From NCBI GenBank assembly GCA_944323205.1, contig CALURO010000003.1:1-64000 (forward strand): DNA of 64,000 bases, written 5' to 3'. The notes under the pieces are model-generated. The model had not been told where the DNA came from. It was given only the letters and a program-made list of their open reading frames with translations, and ran no database searches. This stretch comes from an uncultured Mucispirillum sp. GTDB taxonomy: Bacteria; Chrysiogenota; Deferribacteres; Deferribacterales; Mucispirillaceae. This document shows positions 17,500 to 26,970 of this stretch, piece by piece. Numbering within the stretch: the stretch's first letter is position 1; each line of letters starts with the position of its first letter. The position numbers were made by a program, and so were the translations under genes.

Positions 17500-18284
17500 T
17501 GTTTATCCTGCTTGTTGTTATTTTCTTTATTAAGCATTTCTTTTGCAAGTTCTATATAACATTCTGAGCCTTTGGACTTAGCCTGATATAATATGACAGG
17601 CTTGCCATAGCTTGGCGCTTCACTTAAAGATACATTTCTCTGCACAATAGTTTTAAATGCTTTATCAGGAAAATGCTGCCTTACCTGATTCATAACCTCT
17701 TTTGAAAGATTGTTTCTTGAATCATACATTGTAAGTAAAATACCTTCTAAAACTAATGAAGGATTTAAGTTTTCTTTTATTAAATTAATGGTATTCAAAA
17801 GCTGCCCTAAACCTTCCATTGCATAATATTCACACTGCAGTGGAATTAAAACAGAATCTGCAGCAGTTAATGCATTAACTGTTAAAAGCCCTAATGATGG
17901 CGGGCAGTCTATTAAAATATAATCATAGCTTTCTTTTAATTCTGCAACAGCTCTTTTTAATTTAGTTTCTCTTGAAAGCTCTTGAATAAGCTCTACTTCT
18001 GCAGCAGAAAGCTCTATCCTTGCAGGCACTAAATCAAGCCCTTCTATTTCTGTATGGCAAAGTGCAGAATTAATATCAGCACCATTAACTAAAACATCAT
18101 ATATATCATTATTTATTGTATCAGAAGTAAAGCCTAGTCCACTGGTTGCATTACCCTGAGGGTCAAAATCTATTAATAAAACTCTAGCTTCTGCTACTGC
18201 AAGTGATGCAGAAAGGTTTACTGCTGTGGTCGTTTTGCCAACACCGCCTTTTTGGTTAGCTACAGCTATAACCTTGCAACTCAT
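17496..18284 (-). CDS. parA: Chromosome-partitioning ATPase ParA (Soj)
   Basis: A 262-residue ParA/Soj ATPase with the deviant Walker A motif KGGVGKTTT (12-20), FDPQGNATSG as the Walker A' region and DYILIDCPPSLG as Walker B. It binds DNA in its ATP form and moves ParB-parS complexes. I start at the ATG at 18284, which gives the usual MSCKVIAVANQKGG N-terminus. An upstream in-frame extension to 18335 is not conserved in type. Only a modest GGGGAC sits before the ATG. It is first in a parA-parB-bactofilin cluster. Confidence 0.95.
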   Translation of the reverse strand: MSCKVIAVANQKGGVGKTTTAVNLSASLAVAEARVLLIDFDPQGNATSGLGFTSDTINNDIYDVLVNGADINSALCHTEIEGLDLVPARIELSAAEVELIQELSRETKLKRAVAELKESYDYILIDCPPSLGLLTVNALTAADSVLIPLQCEYYAMEGLGQLLNTINLIKENLNPSLVLEGILLTMYDSRNNLSKEVMNQVRQHFPDKAFKTIVQRNVSLSEAPSYGKPVILYQAKSKGSECYIELAKEMLNKENNNKQDKQ

Positions 18285-18405
18285 ATAATTACCAGTCCCC
18301 CTGTATATAACAACATTTTCCCTATAAAAAGACAATATAATCTATATCTAATATCATTATATTTCAAAGCTTGCAAGTTTTTCTTTTATAAATCTTTAAA
18401 TTTAT

Positions 18406-19788
18406 TTATATTTTTACTGATTTCCTACATTTTTTATAAAATTTATAGCCATTTCTGCCTGCTGTTTTTACATGATACAGCATTGCATCTGCTTTTTTAT
18501 ATACTTCATCAAACTTTTTCTCACTATCCACATGGCATATACCAATGCTGCATGTTACTTTCCTGTCATTATCTAATGATATACTTGCTGCATCAGATAG
18601 AAATTCCTTTATTTTTCTTTCTATATCATTCTCATCCAGCGACCTTGTAATAAATACTGCAAATTCATCACCGCCAAATCTGGATACTAAACCATAAGCA
18701 CCAAAATGCTTTTCTAAAAATCTTGCAATATTTATAATTACTTTATCACCCATTAGATGACCATATGTATCATTTATACCCTTAAAATTATCAATATCTA
18801 TAATCATAAAATATGTATCTGGAAAATCTTTCTTATTATTAATAACAGTTGCACCATAATCTACTGCTGTTGCTTTACTGTATAAACCTGTCATTAAATC
18901 TTTATCTGCATTATTTATATGATAAACAGAATACACCCTGTAAGATGTAACAAAAAAACCTATTATGTATGATATAGCTGCAACACCTGCTAAAAACTGT
19001 ATTTGCAGATTTATAAACATTATCCGTGCTTCAAATGGCAGCTCAATATTTGTTGCATTTACAACCATGATAGTCATATCATGCAGATGCACCATTAATG
19101 CAAGTATAATCAGAAATAAAAAAAATACAAAAAAACCACCTTCTAGTTTAAGTCGTTTAGTATAATATGACTGCCTGCCTTCGTCTAAAATTTTCTCTAT
19201 CTCTGCAAGCCTTTTATTTTTTGATATATATAAAATCACACACATACTTAATGTTAGTAATATAACCTGCAATATCTCTTTAAAAGAAAATATGCTTTCA
19301 GCAATATATTTTTTATCTATATGAGCATCAGGAAAAAAATATCCCATAGGTATAAGCACAAGAAATGTATGCACTAAATGAGCCGTAATTGATAAAACAG
19401 TTACTTTTACATATTCATTAATTTTTACATTTTTAAACAGAGCAAAAAGCACACCTGCAGCAAATCCAAATAATATCCTTGCACCAAGAGCAATATATAA
19501 ACTGCCTGCAATACTGGTGCTGAAAAAAGGCGAAAACATTAAATCAAAACTGCTCACTCCAGCCATTGATGCTTTCCATATGCTTGTTATTCCAAAAACA
19601 GCCCCAAGAAGAACACCTGCTTTTATACCGTAAAAATAGGCCCCTGCTATTACAGGTATATACATTATTGTTGCACTGCCATAAGGAATAAAATAACCTA
19701 AGCCGGAAAATGCCAGCACAAACTCTAAGGCTGTTAATAATAATATTTTCTGACCATAAAACAATGGCTTTTCATAAGTTTTTACCAT
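18406..19788 (-). CDS. Membrane-bound diguanylate cyclase with ECF-S-like N-terminus
   Basis: A 460-residue protein with a C-terminal GGDEF domain making cyclic di-GMP. LMTGLYSKATA, MIIDIDNFKGINDTYGHLMGD, the active loop RFGGDEF (about 385) and CSIGICH are intact. No RxxD product-inhibition site is evident just before the loop (F-G-A-Y-G). The N-terminal 190 residues are membrane helices with loops such as GSATIMYIPVIAGAYFYGIKAG. These resemble the substrate-binding S component of ECF vitamin transporters more than a usual sensor module. A second group of helices precedes GGDEF. GGAG lies before the ATG. The ECF-S comparison is from appearance only and needs a profile search. Confidence 0.85.
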   Translation of the reverse strand: MVKTYEKPLFYGQKILLLTALEFVLAFSGLGYFIPYGSATIMYIPVIAGAYFYGIKAGVLLGAVFGITSIWKASMAGVSSFDLMFSPFFSTSIAGSLYIALGARILFGFAAGVLFALFKNVKINEYVKVTVLSITAHLVHTFLVLIPMGYFFPDAHIDKKYIAESIFSFKEILQVILLTLSMCVILYISKNKRLAEIEKILDEGRQSYYTKRLKLEGGFFVFFLFLIILALMVHLHDMTIMVVNATNIELPFEARIMFINLQIQFLAGVAAISYIIGFFVTSYRVYSVYHINNADKDLMTGLYSKATAVDYGATVINNKKDFPDTYFMIIDIDNFKGINDTYGHLMGDKVIINIARFLEKHFGAYGLVSRFGGDEFAVFITRSLDENDIERKIKEFLSDAASISLDNDRKVTCSIGICHVDSEKKFDEVYKKADAMLYHVKTAGRNGYKFYKKCRKSVKI

Positions 19789-19963
19789 TTATTACTCCAC
19801 AGTTCATTATATATATACCTTATAATATTGCAACGAACTTTTTTTATAATTATAAAATTTTAAAAATTTTTGTTTAAAATCAAAATTTTTATGTTTTTTT
19901 TTGAAAAAATTTATTATAAGTATTTGCAGAAATTTATATACTATTATTTTTCAGGTGATTATT

Positions 19964-21472
19964 ATGAAGATTTCATGCAGAAAAAAAATCGCAGTTGATT
20001 CTAAAAAAGATGCAATAATTATACCAGTATATAAAAATATACGCTCTTTAAGACTGATTACCGGTAAAAAAATAGATGACGAAATACAAAAAATTATCCA
20101 GTCAGACTATTTCAACTTTGAAGAAAAAGAATCTAAAAGCTTTTATTTAGATGTTAATAAAAAACTTAAAAAAATATATATTATACATATTCCAAAAGAG
20201 CAGGAAGATGCAAGGTTTTATATGGAGCTTGGTGCAAAAACTGCATCTATTTTCAAAAAAGATAAAATATCATCATTTTCTGTAATTTCTTTTGAAGATA
20301 TCTATAATGAGAAAAAAGATTTTTCCAGCACAAAAGCATTTTTAGAAGGATTTATGTTTGCAGACTATTCCTTTGAAAACTTTAAATCTAAAAAATCGCC
20401 GGAACATACTTTTGAGGCGGAAATAATAACAGCTATGCCACGACTTAAAAAATATATTGATGATAATGCAGAAAAATGGAATACAGTTTTTACAAATATT
20501 AATATAATGAAAGATTTAATAAATACTCCAGCAAACCATTTAACACCTGCATTATTTGCCGAATTTGTTAAATCTAACAGCCATAAGGATATGAAAATAA
20601 ATATATGGGACGAAAAAGAAATAAAAGAAAATAATTTAAATCTTTTAGATGCAGTAGGCAGAAGCAGCAGCAATACACCACGATTTATACATATTGAATA
20701 TAAGGGTGCACCAGAAACAAGTAAAAATACTGCACTTGTTGGAAAAGGTATCACTTTTGACAGCGGCGGCTCCAGCTTAAAACCTGCTGCCAGTATGACT
20801 ACTATGAAAACAGATATGGCTGGTGCTGCCTTAATGTTTACACTAACAAAACTTATTGCAGAACTTGAACTTAAAATCAATATTAACACATATATTCCTT
20901 TGGCAGAAAATATTATAGGCAGAGACGCCCTTGTACCCGGTGATGTGATAACTTCAGCAAGTGGCAAAACTGTAGAAATATTAAATACAGATGCAGAAGG
21001 CAGGCTGATTTTAGCTGATGCTCTCTATATGGCAACAAAAACAGACCCTGAAATAATTATTGATGCTGCCACTTTAACTGGGGCATGTGTTGTAGCTCTC
21101 GGGCCATTTTGTGCAGGACTTTTCTCAAACAGAAAATTTTTAAGCAAGCAAATAAGCGATATTTCATGGGAAGTGTCAGAAGATGTGTGGGAACTGCCGC
21201 TTTTTGACGGATATGAACAGGGTATAAACAGCACTGTTGCTGATATTCAGAATATGAGTACATTTGGAAGAGAGGGCGGTGCTCTCCATGCCGCACTTTT
21301 CTTAAAACAATTTGTAGATAACTACCCATGGATACATCTAGATATTGCAGGGCCTGTTTATTTAGAAAAACATCATCCTATTTTTGGAAAAGAAGCTACT
21401 GGGTTTGGTTTAAGGCTTTTATTTCAGTTTTTAACAAATCATTATTTAGAGGCAGATAATGGCAGATATTAG
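19964..21472 (+). CDS. pepA: Leucyl aminopeptidase, M17 family
   Basis: A 502-residue cytosolic aminopeptidase of family M17 that removes N-terminal residues from peptides using two metal ions. The catalytic Lys lies in VGKGITFDSGGSSLKPA (about 258-274), and the signature NTDAEGRL (about 341-348) carries metal ligands and the catalytic Arg. The N-terminal regulatory domain is divergent. I start at ATG 19964 with AGGTGA just upstream; an upstream TTG at 19901 adds a hydrophobic stretch with no counterpart in the family. Its last 14 bp overlap the oligosaccharyltransferase gene, so they are translated together. Confidence 0.92.
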   Translation: MKISCRKKIAVDSKKDAIIIPVYKNIRSLRLITGKKIDDEIQKIIQSDYFNFEEKESKSFYLDVNKKLKKIYIIHIPKEQEDARFYMELGAKTASIFKKDKISSFSVISFEDIYNEKKDFSSTKAFLEGFMFADYSFENFKSKKSPEHTFEAEIITAMPRLKKYIDDNAEKWNTVFTNINIMKDLINTPANHLTPALFAEFVKSNSHKDMKINIWDEKEIKENNLNLLDAVGRSSSNTPRFIHIEYKGAPETSKNTALVGKGITFDSGGSSLKPAASMTTMKTDMAGAALMFTLTKLIAELELKININTYIPLAENIIGRDALVPGDVITSASGKTVEILNTDAEGRLILADALYMATKTDPEIIIDAATLTGACVVALGPFCAGLFSNRKFLSKQISDISWEVSEDVWELPLFDGYEQGINSTVADIQNMSTFGREGGALHAALFLKQFVDNYPWIHLDIAGPVYLEKHHPIFGKEATGFGLRLLFQFLTNHYLEADNGRY

Positions 21473-23549
21473 ACAAAATAAAGTAATAAAGGCATTTTGT
21501 GCAAAATATGATAAAATAACTTCATACATTAACTTTCCATCAGTAAACTCAAAATACTCTTTTGCTGTTTTTCTGATAGCTGCTCTTACTGCATTTTTTA
21601 TTTCAGTTAATGCAAGGTATGACCAGTTTGATGTATGGAAGCAGAATAAAGAGCAGTTTTTTTATGAAAATACTCCAATGATGACTACTCTTGATGCTTA
21701 TAAGTATACAAGACATGCAAAAGAGCTAAATGCAGGGGAGTATATACCCGCTGGCGATGATATAGATATATTTTACCCAGAAGGTGTCCCTTTTTATGAC
21801 CCTGCCCCGCTTTTAAGTGTTATGCTTGCAAAAATACATAATATCACTGGCGTTGATTATTATAATGCTGCTATTAATATGGTGCCATGGCTTGGAAGTG
21901 TATTTATACTTGCAGTGTGCCTTTATTTTTACTTTGCAGGCTATCCGTCAATAGGTATAATTACAGGGCTTTTAACCACATTTGCACCAGTATATTATGG
22001 CAGAACATCAATAGGCAGGTTTGATACAGACGGCGGAAATATGTTTTTCCTTTTTCTTGCAAGCCTTTTTGTTCTTACTGCATCTAAAAGCAAAAAAGAA
22101 ATATATCTTTATATCCTTTCAGCATGCTTAGGGCTTACTATGCTTGCTTTTCAACACTTTTATAACCATATACTTTTTAATCTTGTTTATTTTGTAGTGT
22201 TTGCTATCTCATTATTTATATATAACCATAAATATAAAAACATATTAGCTGCACTTATTATATATATTATTACCTCCAACCCTCTTGTGTTTATAGACTC
22301 ACTTGGTGCATTAATAGGCTCTATGGCTGTATATATTCCGTTTATTCCAAATAATTTAGAAGCTAACTCGCCTATTCCATGGGTATATAATACAATCAGT
22401 GAAGCTGCTGCAGAATCTTTCAGCGGTATAGTTAATTTCACTATCCAAAATACACTGCTTTTCATATTAGGTATTGCAGGCGGTATTTTATTTTTTATTG
22501 CTAATATTAAAAAAGCACTGCCCCTTACTCCAATTTTTGCAATGGGATTTGTTACTTTTATAAGCTCAGGCAGATTTGCTATGTTTTTAATGCCTGTTAT
22601 TGCTGTCGGGTTTGGATATCTGATATATATCGCTTCTCATTATATTTTTAGAAAAATATCAATGCAGTATAAAAACCGCAGTATTTATATAAACACTTTT
22701 GCACCGCTTTTACTTACAGTTATGCTTTTAACTGGTATATTTGCCTCTAAATTAACTGCTTATGGTATGGTGCCCGGTCCTTCCATTGATACATCAATTT
22801 ATGCTTTAATAGATAAAATGGGAAAAGAACTGCCCGATAACTCAACAGTATATACATGGTGGGATTACGGCCTTGCTATTACTGATGTTACAGGCTTTCC
22901 TGTATATCACAGCGGTATGAGCCAGTCTACTCCAAAAACATGGATGATTGCAAAAAGCCTTACAGGAAGTCAGGAAGAGCTTTATAATATATCATCATAT
23001 ATTGCATCTGGTGGATACGAAGAAGTGCAGAAAATGTTTGAAGATAATAAAACTGTTGATGAAGTATCGCAGGTTATGTCTGCTTATGACAAAGGGCCTG
23101 AAAAAGAAAATATTTATGTATTATTTACTTTTGATATGATACAAAAATATAGTGCCATATCTTACTTAGCAGGAAAGGCTGAATCAATACTTACTACATT
23201 CTGCCAGCCCGGAAATGATAACACTCTTTTATGCTCAAATAATATTAATATTAATGTGGAAACAGGTATGCTTTCAGCTAATGCAAATAAAATACAGCTT
23301 AGTAAACTAATGCTTACAGAAAACGGTAAACTAAGTAATACAGAGACTTATACGCTGCAAATGGGTTACTCTGCTGTTTTAATGCCTGCTGGTAATGGAT
23401 TTATTACTTATATACTTTCACCATCACTTTTAAACTCATCATTTGTTCAGCTGTTTCTGATGCAAAATGCTGATGAAAAGTATTTTACACCTGTTATAAG
23501 CCAGTTCCCTTATGGTGTAGTTTATAAAGTAAATCCAAAAGATTTTTAA
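21459..23549 (+). CDS. pglB: Bacterial STT3/PglB-type oligosaccharyltransferase
   Basis: A 696-residue membrane protein of the STT3/PglB/AglB family, which moves a lipid-linked oligosaccharide onto Asn of exported proteins at the outer face of the inner membrane. About a dozen helices precede a periplasmic domain. The invariant WWDYG is at 467-471 (TVYTWWDYGLAITDV). Acidic motifs fit the first-loop Asp (TTLDAYKYTRHA) and the DxD-like GRFDTDGGN (near 187-195). Single-subunit enzymes of this kind are known from Campylobacterota and some Deferribacterota and Desulfobacterota relatives. No lipid-linked glycan flippase (PglK) is in the window, so the source of the glycan is unknown. The symbol is by family resemblance. 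Confidence 0.9.
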   Translation: MADIRQNKVIKAFCAKYDKITSYINFPSVNSKYSFAVFLIAALTAFFISVNARYDQFDVWKQNKEQFFYENTPMMTTLDAYKYTRHAKELNAGEYIPAGDDIDIFYPEGVPFYDPAPLLSVMLAKIHNITGVDYYNAAINMVPWLGSVFILAVCLYFYFAGYPSIGIITGLLTTFAPVYYGRTSIGRFDTDGGNMFFLFLASLFVLTASKSKKEIYLYILSACLGLTMLAFQHFYNHILFNLVYFVVFAISLFIYNHKYKNILAALIIYIITSNPLVFIDSLGALIGSMAVYIPFIPNNLEANSPIPWVYNTISEAAAESFSGIVNFTIQNTLLFILGIAGGILFFIANIKKALPLTPIFAMGFVTFISSGRFAMFLMPVIAVGFGYLIYIASHYIFRKISMQYKNRSIYINTFAPLLLTVMLLTGIFASKLTAYGMVPGPSIDTSIYALIDKMGKELPDNSTVYTWWDYGLAITDVTGFPVYHSGMSQSTPKTWMIAKSLTGSQEELYNISSYIASGGYEEVQKMFEDNKTVDEVSQVMSAYDKGPEKENIYVLFTFDMIQKYSAISYLAGKAESILTTFCQPGNDNTLLCSNNININVETGMLSANANKIQLSKLMLTENGKLSNTETYTLQMGYSAVLMPAGNGFITYILSPSLLNSSFVQLFLMQNADEKYFTPVISQFPYGVVYKVNPKDF

Positions 23550-23612
23550 GTTATACTTTTATGTTGCAAAAAAAGAGTATATAATGTATTTATATGTAGA
23601 TTAGGAGAATAT

Positions 23613-24785
23613 ATGAGATACAAAGCAGTTATTGCTTTTATATTGATAATTACATCAAGTTCTGCTTTTGCAGATACAATTAATTTTGGTAATTCTTTCT
23701 TTAATAAAGACAGAGCTAACTCTATAAGCCAGATTATTACTGTAGAAAATAATGCGTCCATAGCTATGGAATATACTGTTTCATTTTCTTCCCATATTTC
23801 TATGCAGACAAGTGATATTAAAGCTGCACCATTAACTGAAGAAATATTTGATAATGAAACTAAAGAAACATTTTCTACCATTGCAGAAGATTCCTGTATT
23901 CAGCATTACGGCGAAACAGTATTTTCTATTGCAGCAGGTCATAAATGCCGCCTGCATCTTACATTCTCACCAACTGAAGTAAAAGAATATTCTGAAAAAA
24001 TATATATTAAAAGCCAAAAAGATACTCTTGAATATAATATTACAGGCAGAGGCATCTTAATGCCTGATTTTACTATATTATATTATACAGATAACAGCGG
24101 TGAAAATATTGATAATAAAAGAGCAGAATATTCTATAAAATGGCAGAATGAAACTGCAGGTACAAAAAGCGATAAATATGCTTTTATTAAAATATCAAAA
24201 ACAAATCAAAAAGATACATCACCACTGACTTATGAGATAAACGGTGATGCTGCTTTTCAAATAGATTCAAGCCTAAGTACATGTAAAATATCAGGAAACG
24301 AAATAAAAGAGCCTGAGGATAATTCATGTGGTATAGTTATCAGCTTTCTGCCGGGCTCAGCAGGTGATTTTTCTGCTAAATTAGTATTTAATAAAAGAAT
24401 ATTATCAGGTGCAAAAGAGTATACTCTTTACGGCTCTGCTTCTGATGTGCTTGATTTTGGCACAGTATATTTTGGTGGCAATGTTCAAAAAATATTAATA
24501 TCTAATACAAGCGATATAGACCAGCATTATTCTATTTTATCAGAAAGCAAAGACTCAAATTTTAGACTGGTGGTTGTAAATAATAAAAATCTGCCATCAT
24601 GTATTTCTAATAATAATGAAACTAATTTTATGTTGAAAAAAGGTCAGTCCTGCTATTTAGGCTTTACTTTTGCACCAGATAGAAACGCAGATTTTACAAA
24701 GAAAATTATTATAATGAGCAACTCTGGGGAAAGGCGGGAAGTTACACTAAAAGGCAGTGGCATAGAAAAATTACAGGAAAACTAA
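23613..24785 (+). CDS. Secreted protein with ASH/choice-of-anchor-D-like repeats
   Basis: A 390-residue exported protein with a signal peptide (about 1-21, ending SSAFA). It holds three repeats of an immunoglobulin-like ASH/HYDIN (choice-of-anchor D) type, each with a Cys, an FxP step and a hydrophobic strand: CRLHLTFSPTEVKEY, CGIVISFLPGSAGDF and CYLGFTFAPDRNADF. The paired Cys residues suggest disulfides in the periplasm or on the surface. AGGAG precedes the ATG. It follows the oligosaccharyltransferase by 63 bp. It has several Asn-x-Ser/Thr sites and might be one of its substrates, which is speculation. Confidence 0.7.
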   Translation: MRYKAVIAFILIITSSSAFADTINFGNSFFNKDRANSISQIITVENNASIAMEYTVSFSSHISMQTSDIKAAPLTEEIFDNETKETFSTIAEDSCIQHYGETVFSIAAGHKCRLHLTFSPTEVKEYSEKIYIKSQKDTLEYNITGRGILMPDFTILYYTDNSGENIDNKRAEYSIKWQNETAGTKSDKYAFIKISKTNQKDTSPLTYEINGDAAFQIDSSLSTCKISGNEIKEPEDNSCGIVISFLPGSAGDFSAKLVFNKRILSGAKEYTLYGSASDVLDFGTVYFGGNVQKILISNTSDIDQHYSILSESKDSNFRLVVVNNKNLPSCISNNNETNFMLKKGQSCYLGFTFAPDRNADFTKKIIIMSNSGERREVTLKGSGIEKLQEN

Positions 24786-24793
24786 AATTTTGC

Positions 24794-24822
24794 TTGACAG
24801 CATTATTTTTTTATATTAAATT
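24794..24822 (+). promoter_or_regulatory. Candidate sigma-70 promoter for rplU-rpmA
   Basis: A perfect TTGACA (24794-24799) is followed after 16-17 bp by TTAAAT/TAAATT, just upstream of the ribosomal protein genes and downstream of the previous stop codon. The -35 box is convincing; the -10 box is loose. Confidence 0.5.
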
Positions 24823-24853
24823 TATCTTCCTTAATAATAGGTGGAGGTTCTGC

Positions 24854-25162
24854 ATGTTCGCAGTAATTAAAACTGGTGGAAAACAATACACCGTAAAAGA
24901 AGGCGATATATTCAATGTTGAAAAATTAGATGTTGAAGTAGGTGCCACTCATAAATTTGAAGAAGTTCTTTTTATTTCAGGTGATAAGCAAACTGCAGGT
25001 TCGCCTTTTGTTAAAGGGGCTTCTATCGAAGTTGAAGTGCTTGAGCACGGAAAAGCTGACAGGGTTTACATATTTAAAAAGAAAAGAAGAAAAGATTATC
25101 GTAAACGCCAAGGTCACAGACAAATGTTTACTAAAGTAAAAGTTGTTAAAATTAATGGATAG
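24854..25162 (+). CDS. rplU: 50S ribosomal protein L21
   Basis: A 102-residue L21 with the family start MFAVIKTGGKQYTVKEGD and the basic KKKRRKDYRKRQGHRQ segment that binds 23S rRNA. The ATG at 24854 is preceded by GGTGGAGG; an in-frame extension to 24794 would begin inside the promoter. It lies 9 bp before rpmA, the near-universal rplU-rpmA-obgE order. Confidence 0.96.
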   Translation: MFAVIKTGGKQYTVKEGDIFNVEKLDVEVGATHKFEEVLFISGDKQTAGSPFVKGASIEVEVLEHGKADRVYIFKKKRRKDYRKRQGHRQMFTKVKVVKING

Positions 25163-25171
25163 GAGATAGCA

Positions 25172-25435
25172 ATGGCTCACAAGAAAGCAGGCGGTAGTTC
25201 TCGTAACGGCAGGGACAGCCATTCCAAAAGATTAGGTGTTAAAAAATTTGGCGGCGAATTAGTTAAAGCCGGTAATATTATTATTCGCCAAAGAGGCACT
25301 AAATATAAACCGGGCGAAGGTGTTGGTATCGGTAAAGATGATACTTTATTCGCTCTTATTCCCGGCTATGTTAAGTTTGTTGATAAGGGCAGACTTGGTC
25401 AGTTTGTAACAATTGAAACTGAAAAAGCATGTTAA
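25172..25435 (+). CDS. rpmA: 50S ribosomal protein L27
   Basis: An 87-residue L27 whose N-terminus [16 protein letters not shown] reaches the peptidyl-transferase centre. There is no Firmicute-type cleavable extension. The middle [17 protein letters not shown] is standard. GGAGAT precedes the ATG. A strong terminator follows 23 bp after its stop codon. Confidence 0.97.
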   Translation: MAHKKAGGSSRNGRDSHSKRLGVKKFGGELVKAGNIIIRQRGTKYKPGEGVGIGKDDTLFALIPGYVKFVDKGRLGQFVTIETEKAC

Positions 25436-25458
25436 TTATACCATTTATATGGTTTATG

Positions 25459-25482
25459 AGCCGGTTTATACCGGCTTTTTTT
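25459..25482 (+). terminator. Rho-independent terminator after rpmA
   Basis: AGCCGGT and ACCGGCT form a 7-bp GC-rich stem with loop TTAT, followed directly by a T7 run. It separates the ribosomal pair from obgE, so obgE needs read-through or its own promoter. Confidence 0.88.
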
Positions 25483-25514
25483 ATTTATTCCACAATCCCA
25501 CAGGTTATAGCTAT

Positions 25515-26552
25515 ATGAAATTTATTGATACAGCATCTATCAAATTAAAAGCAGGTAACGGTGGCGACGGCTGTATCAGCTTTCGCAGAGAAAAATATGT
25601 ACCAAAAGGCGGTCCAAATGGCGGCAACGGCGGCAATGGTGCCAGCATTTATTTTATAGGCGATAAAGCACGCCATACATTAATGGATTTCCGCTATAAA
25701 TCTATATATAAAGCACCAGACGGAGAAAAAGGTAAAGGCAGCGATATGCACGGAAAGGCAGGGGAAGATTTAATACTTCCTGTTCCACTTGGCACTATTA
25801 TAAAAAATGCTGATACTGGCGATATTATTGCAGATATTACTCATGACGGCGAAAAAGTGCTGGCAGCTCTTGGTGGCAGAGGGGGCAGAGGAAATATGAA
25901 CTTTGCTACACCTGAGCAGAGAGCGCCACGATATGCAGAAGATGGCAAGCCTGGTCAGGAAATTGAAGTAGAGCTTGAGCTTAAACTTTTAGCAGATGTT
26001 GGTATTATCGGCTTTCCTAATGCAGGAAAATCTACATTTATTTCTGTTGTATCTGCTGCAAAGCCAAAAATAGCAGATTATCCATTTACTACACTTACTC
26101 CAAATCTAGGAGTAATAAAAGACGGCCATGGTGGCAGTTTTGTAATTGCTGATATGCCCGGTTTAATTGAAAATGCTCATGCTGGTGCAGGGCTTGGACA
26201 GCAGTTTTTAAGGCATATTGAAAGAACTTCTCTTTTACTACATTTTGTAGATGCATCAAGCGAAGAATCTATGATAGAAAGATATAAAACTATCAGAAAT
26301 GAACTTTCACTTTATGCAGAAACTTTAAAAGATAAAAAAGAGATAGTAGCTGCTACAAAAATGGACAGCTGCAATGATGATGTATTTTTTGAATTTGAAA
26401 AATATGCAGAAGAAAAAAATATCACTCTTTTTAGAATTTCATCACTTACCCACAGTGGCACAAAAGAATTAATAGAATATATTTCTGATATGGTAAAGGC
26501 TCACAGGAAAGATTATGAAGAAACTAAGTCAGATACTACAGAACAGCTCTAA
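25515..26552 (+). CDS. obgE: GTPase Obg
   Basis: A 345-residue Obg GTPase involved in 50S ribosome maturation and stress response. The N-terminal glycine-rich Obg fold (FIDTASIKLKAGNGGDGCISF, many GGNGG turns) is followed by the G domain with GFPNAGKSTF (about 166-175), DMPGLIENAHAGAGLG and TKMD. The start at 25515 gives the usual MKFIDTA N-terminus; longer in-frame readings would begin inside rpmA and run through the terminator. No OCT domain is present. The last 38 bp overlap the DciA-like gene. Confidence 0.96.
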   Translation: MKFIDTASIKLKAGNGGDGCISFRREKYVPKGGPNGGNGGNGASIYFIGDKARHTLMDFRYKSIYKAPDGEKGKGSDMHGKAGEDLILPVPLGTIIKNADTGDIIADITHDGEKVLAALGGRGGRGNMNFATPEQRAPRYAEDGKPGQEIEVELELKLLADVGIIGFPNAGKSTFISVVSAAKPKIADYPFTTLTPNLGVIKDGHGGSFVIADMPGLIENAHAGAGLGQQFLRHIERTSLLLHFVDASSEESMIERYKTIRNELSLYAETLKDKKEIVAATKMDSCNDDVFFEFEKYAEEKNITLFRISSLTHSGTKELIEYISDMVKAHRKDYEETKSDTTEQL

Positions 26553-26958
26553 TAGTGCAGTGCTGCAAATGCAGCATATTTATAAAATATGGTATTCTTT
26601 GATAATGGATAATTTACAACAGGTAACAACTCCATACAGTTTTGACCCATACACAAAAACACTAATCATTAAAGTTCATGATAATCTATGGTATAGCGAC
26701 CTTTCATTTATGACAGAAGATTTTAAAATAAAACTAAATGAAAATGGTTTAGATGTATTAAATGTAGTATTTAAATACAGCCCTAAATATAGTAAAATCA
26801 AAAAAGATAGTAAAACTTATCAACTTTCAGATAAATGTAAAAAATACATTGAAATTTATACGAAAAAACTTAATAATAAAAAAATAGCAGAAGATTTTGA
26901 AAAATATTTAACAAATTATTTCCAGCATAACAGATTTGAAGACTGGATAATTAAATAA
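26515..26958 (+). CDS. DciA-like (DUF721) helicase-loading protein
   Basis: A 147-residue protein fitting the DciA/DUF721 pattern: an N-terminal helix (KKLSQILQN), an IYKIWYSLIM helix with the characteristic Trp, then TPYSFDPYTKTLIIKVHDNLWYSDLSFM and FKIKLNENG, where a beta-strand, a Trp and Asp-Leu and the LN step occur as in the family. DciA is the ancestral loader of the DnaB helicase in bacteria lacking DnaC or DnaI. The C-terminal half is Lys-rich and less conserved. AGGAAAG precedes the ATG, and the gene overlaps obgE, then lies 12 bp before def. The assignment is by motif appearance and is probable, not certain. Confidence 0.7.
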   Translation: MKKLSQILQNSSNSAVLQMQHIYKIWYSLIMDNLQQVTTPYSFDPYTKTLIIKVHDNLWYSDLSFMTEDFKIKLNENGLDVLNVVFKYSPKYSKIKKDSKTYQLSDKCKKYIEIYTKKLNNKKIAEDFEKYLTNYFQHNRFEDWIIK

Positions 26959-26970
26959 AAAGGATAAGTT

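Noticed and set aside
20365..21329. Three minus-strand open frames inside the aminopeptidase gene
   Set aside because: They are complementary-frame shadows of pepA, without motifs or start signals.
25413..25514. N-terminal extension of obgE
   Set aside because: It would start inside rpmA and pass through a strong terminator; the ATG at 25515 gives the standard N-terminus.
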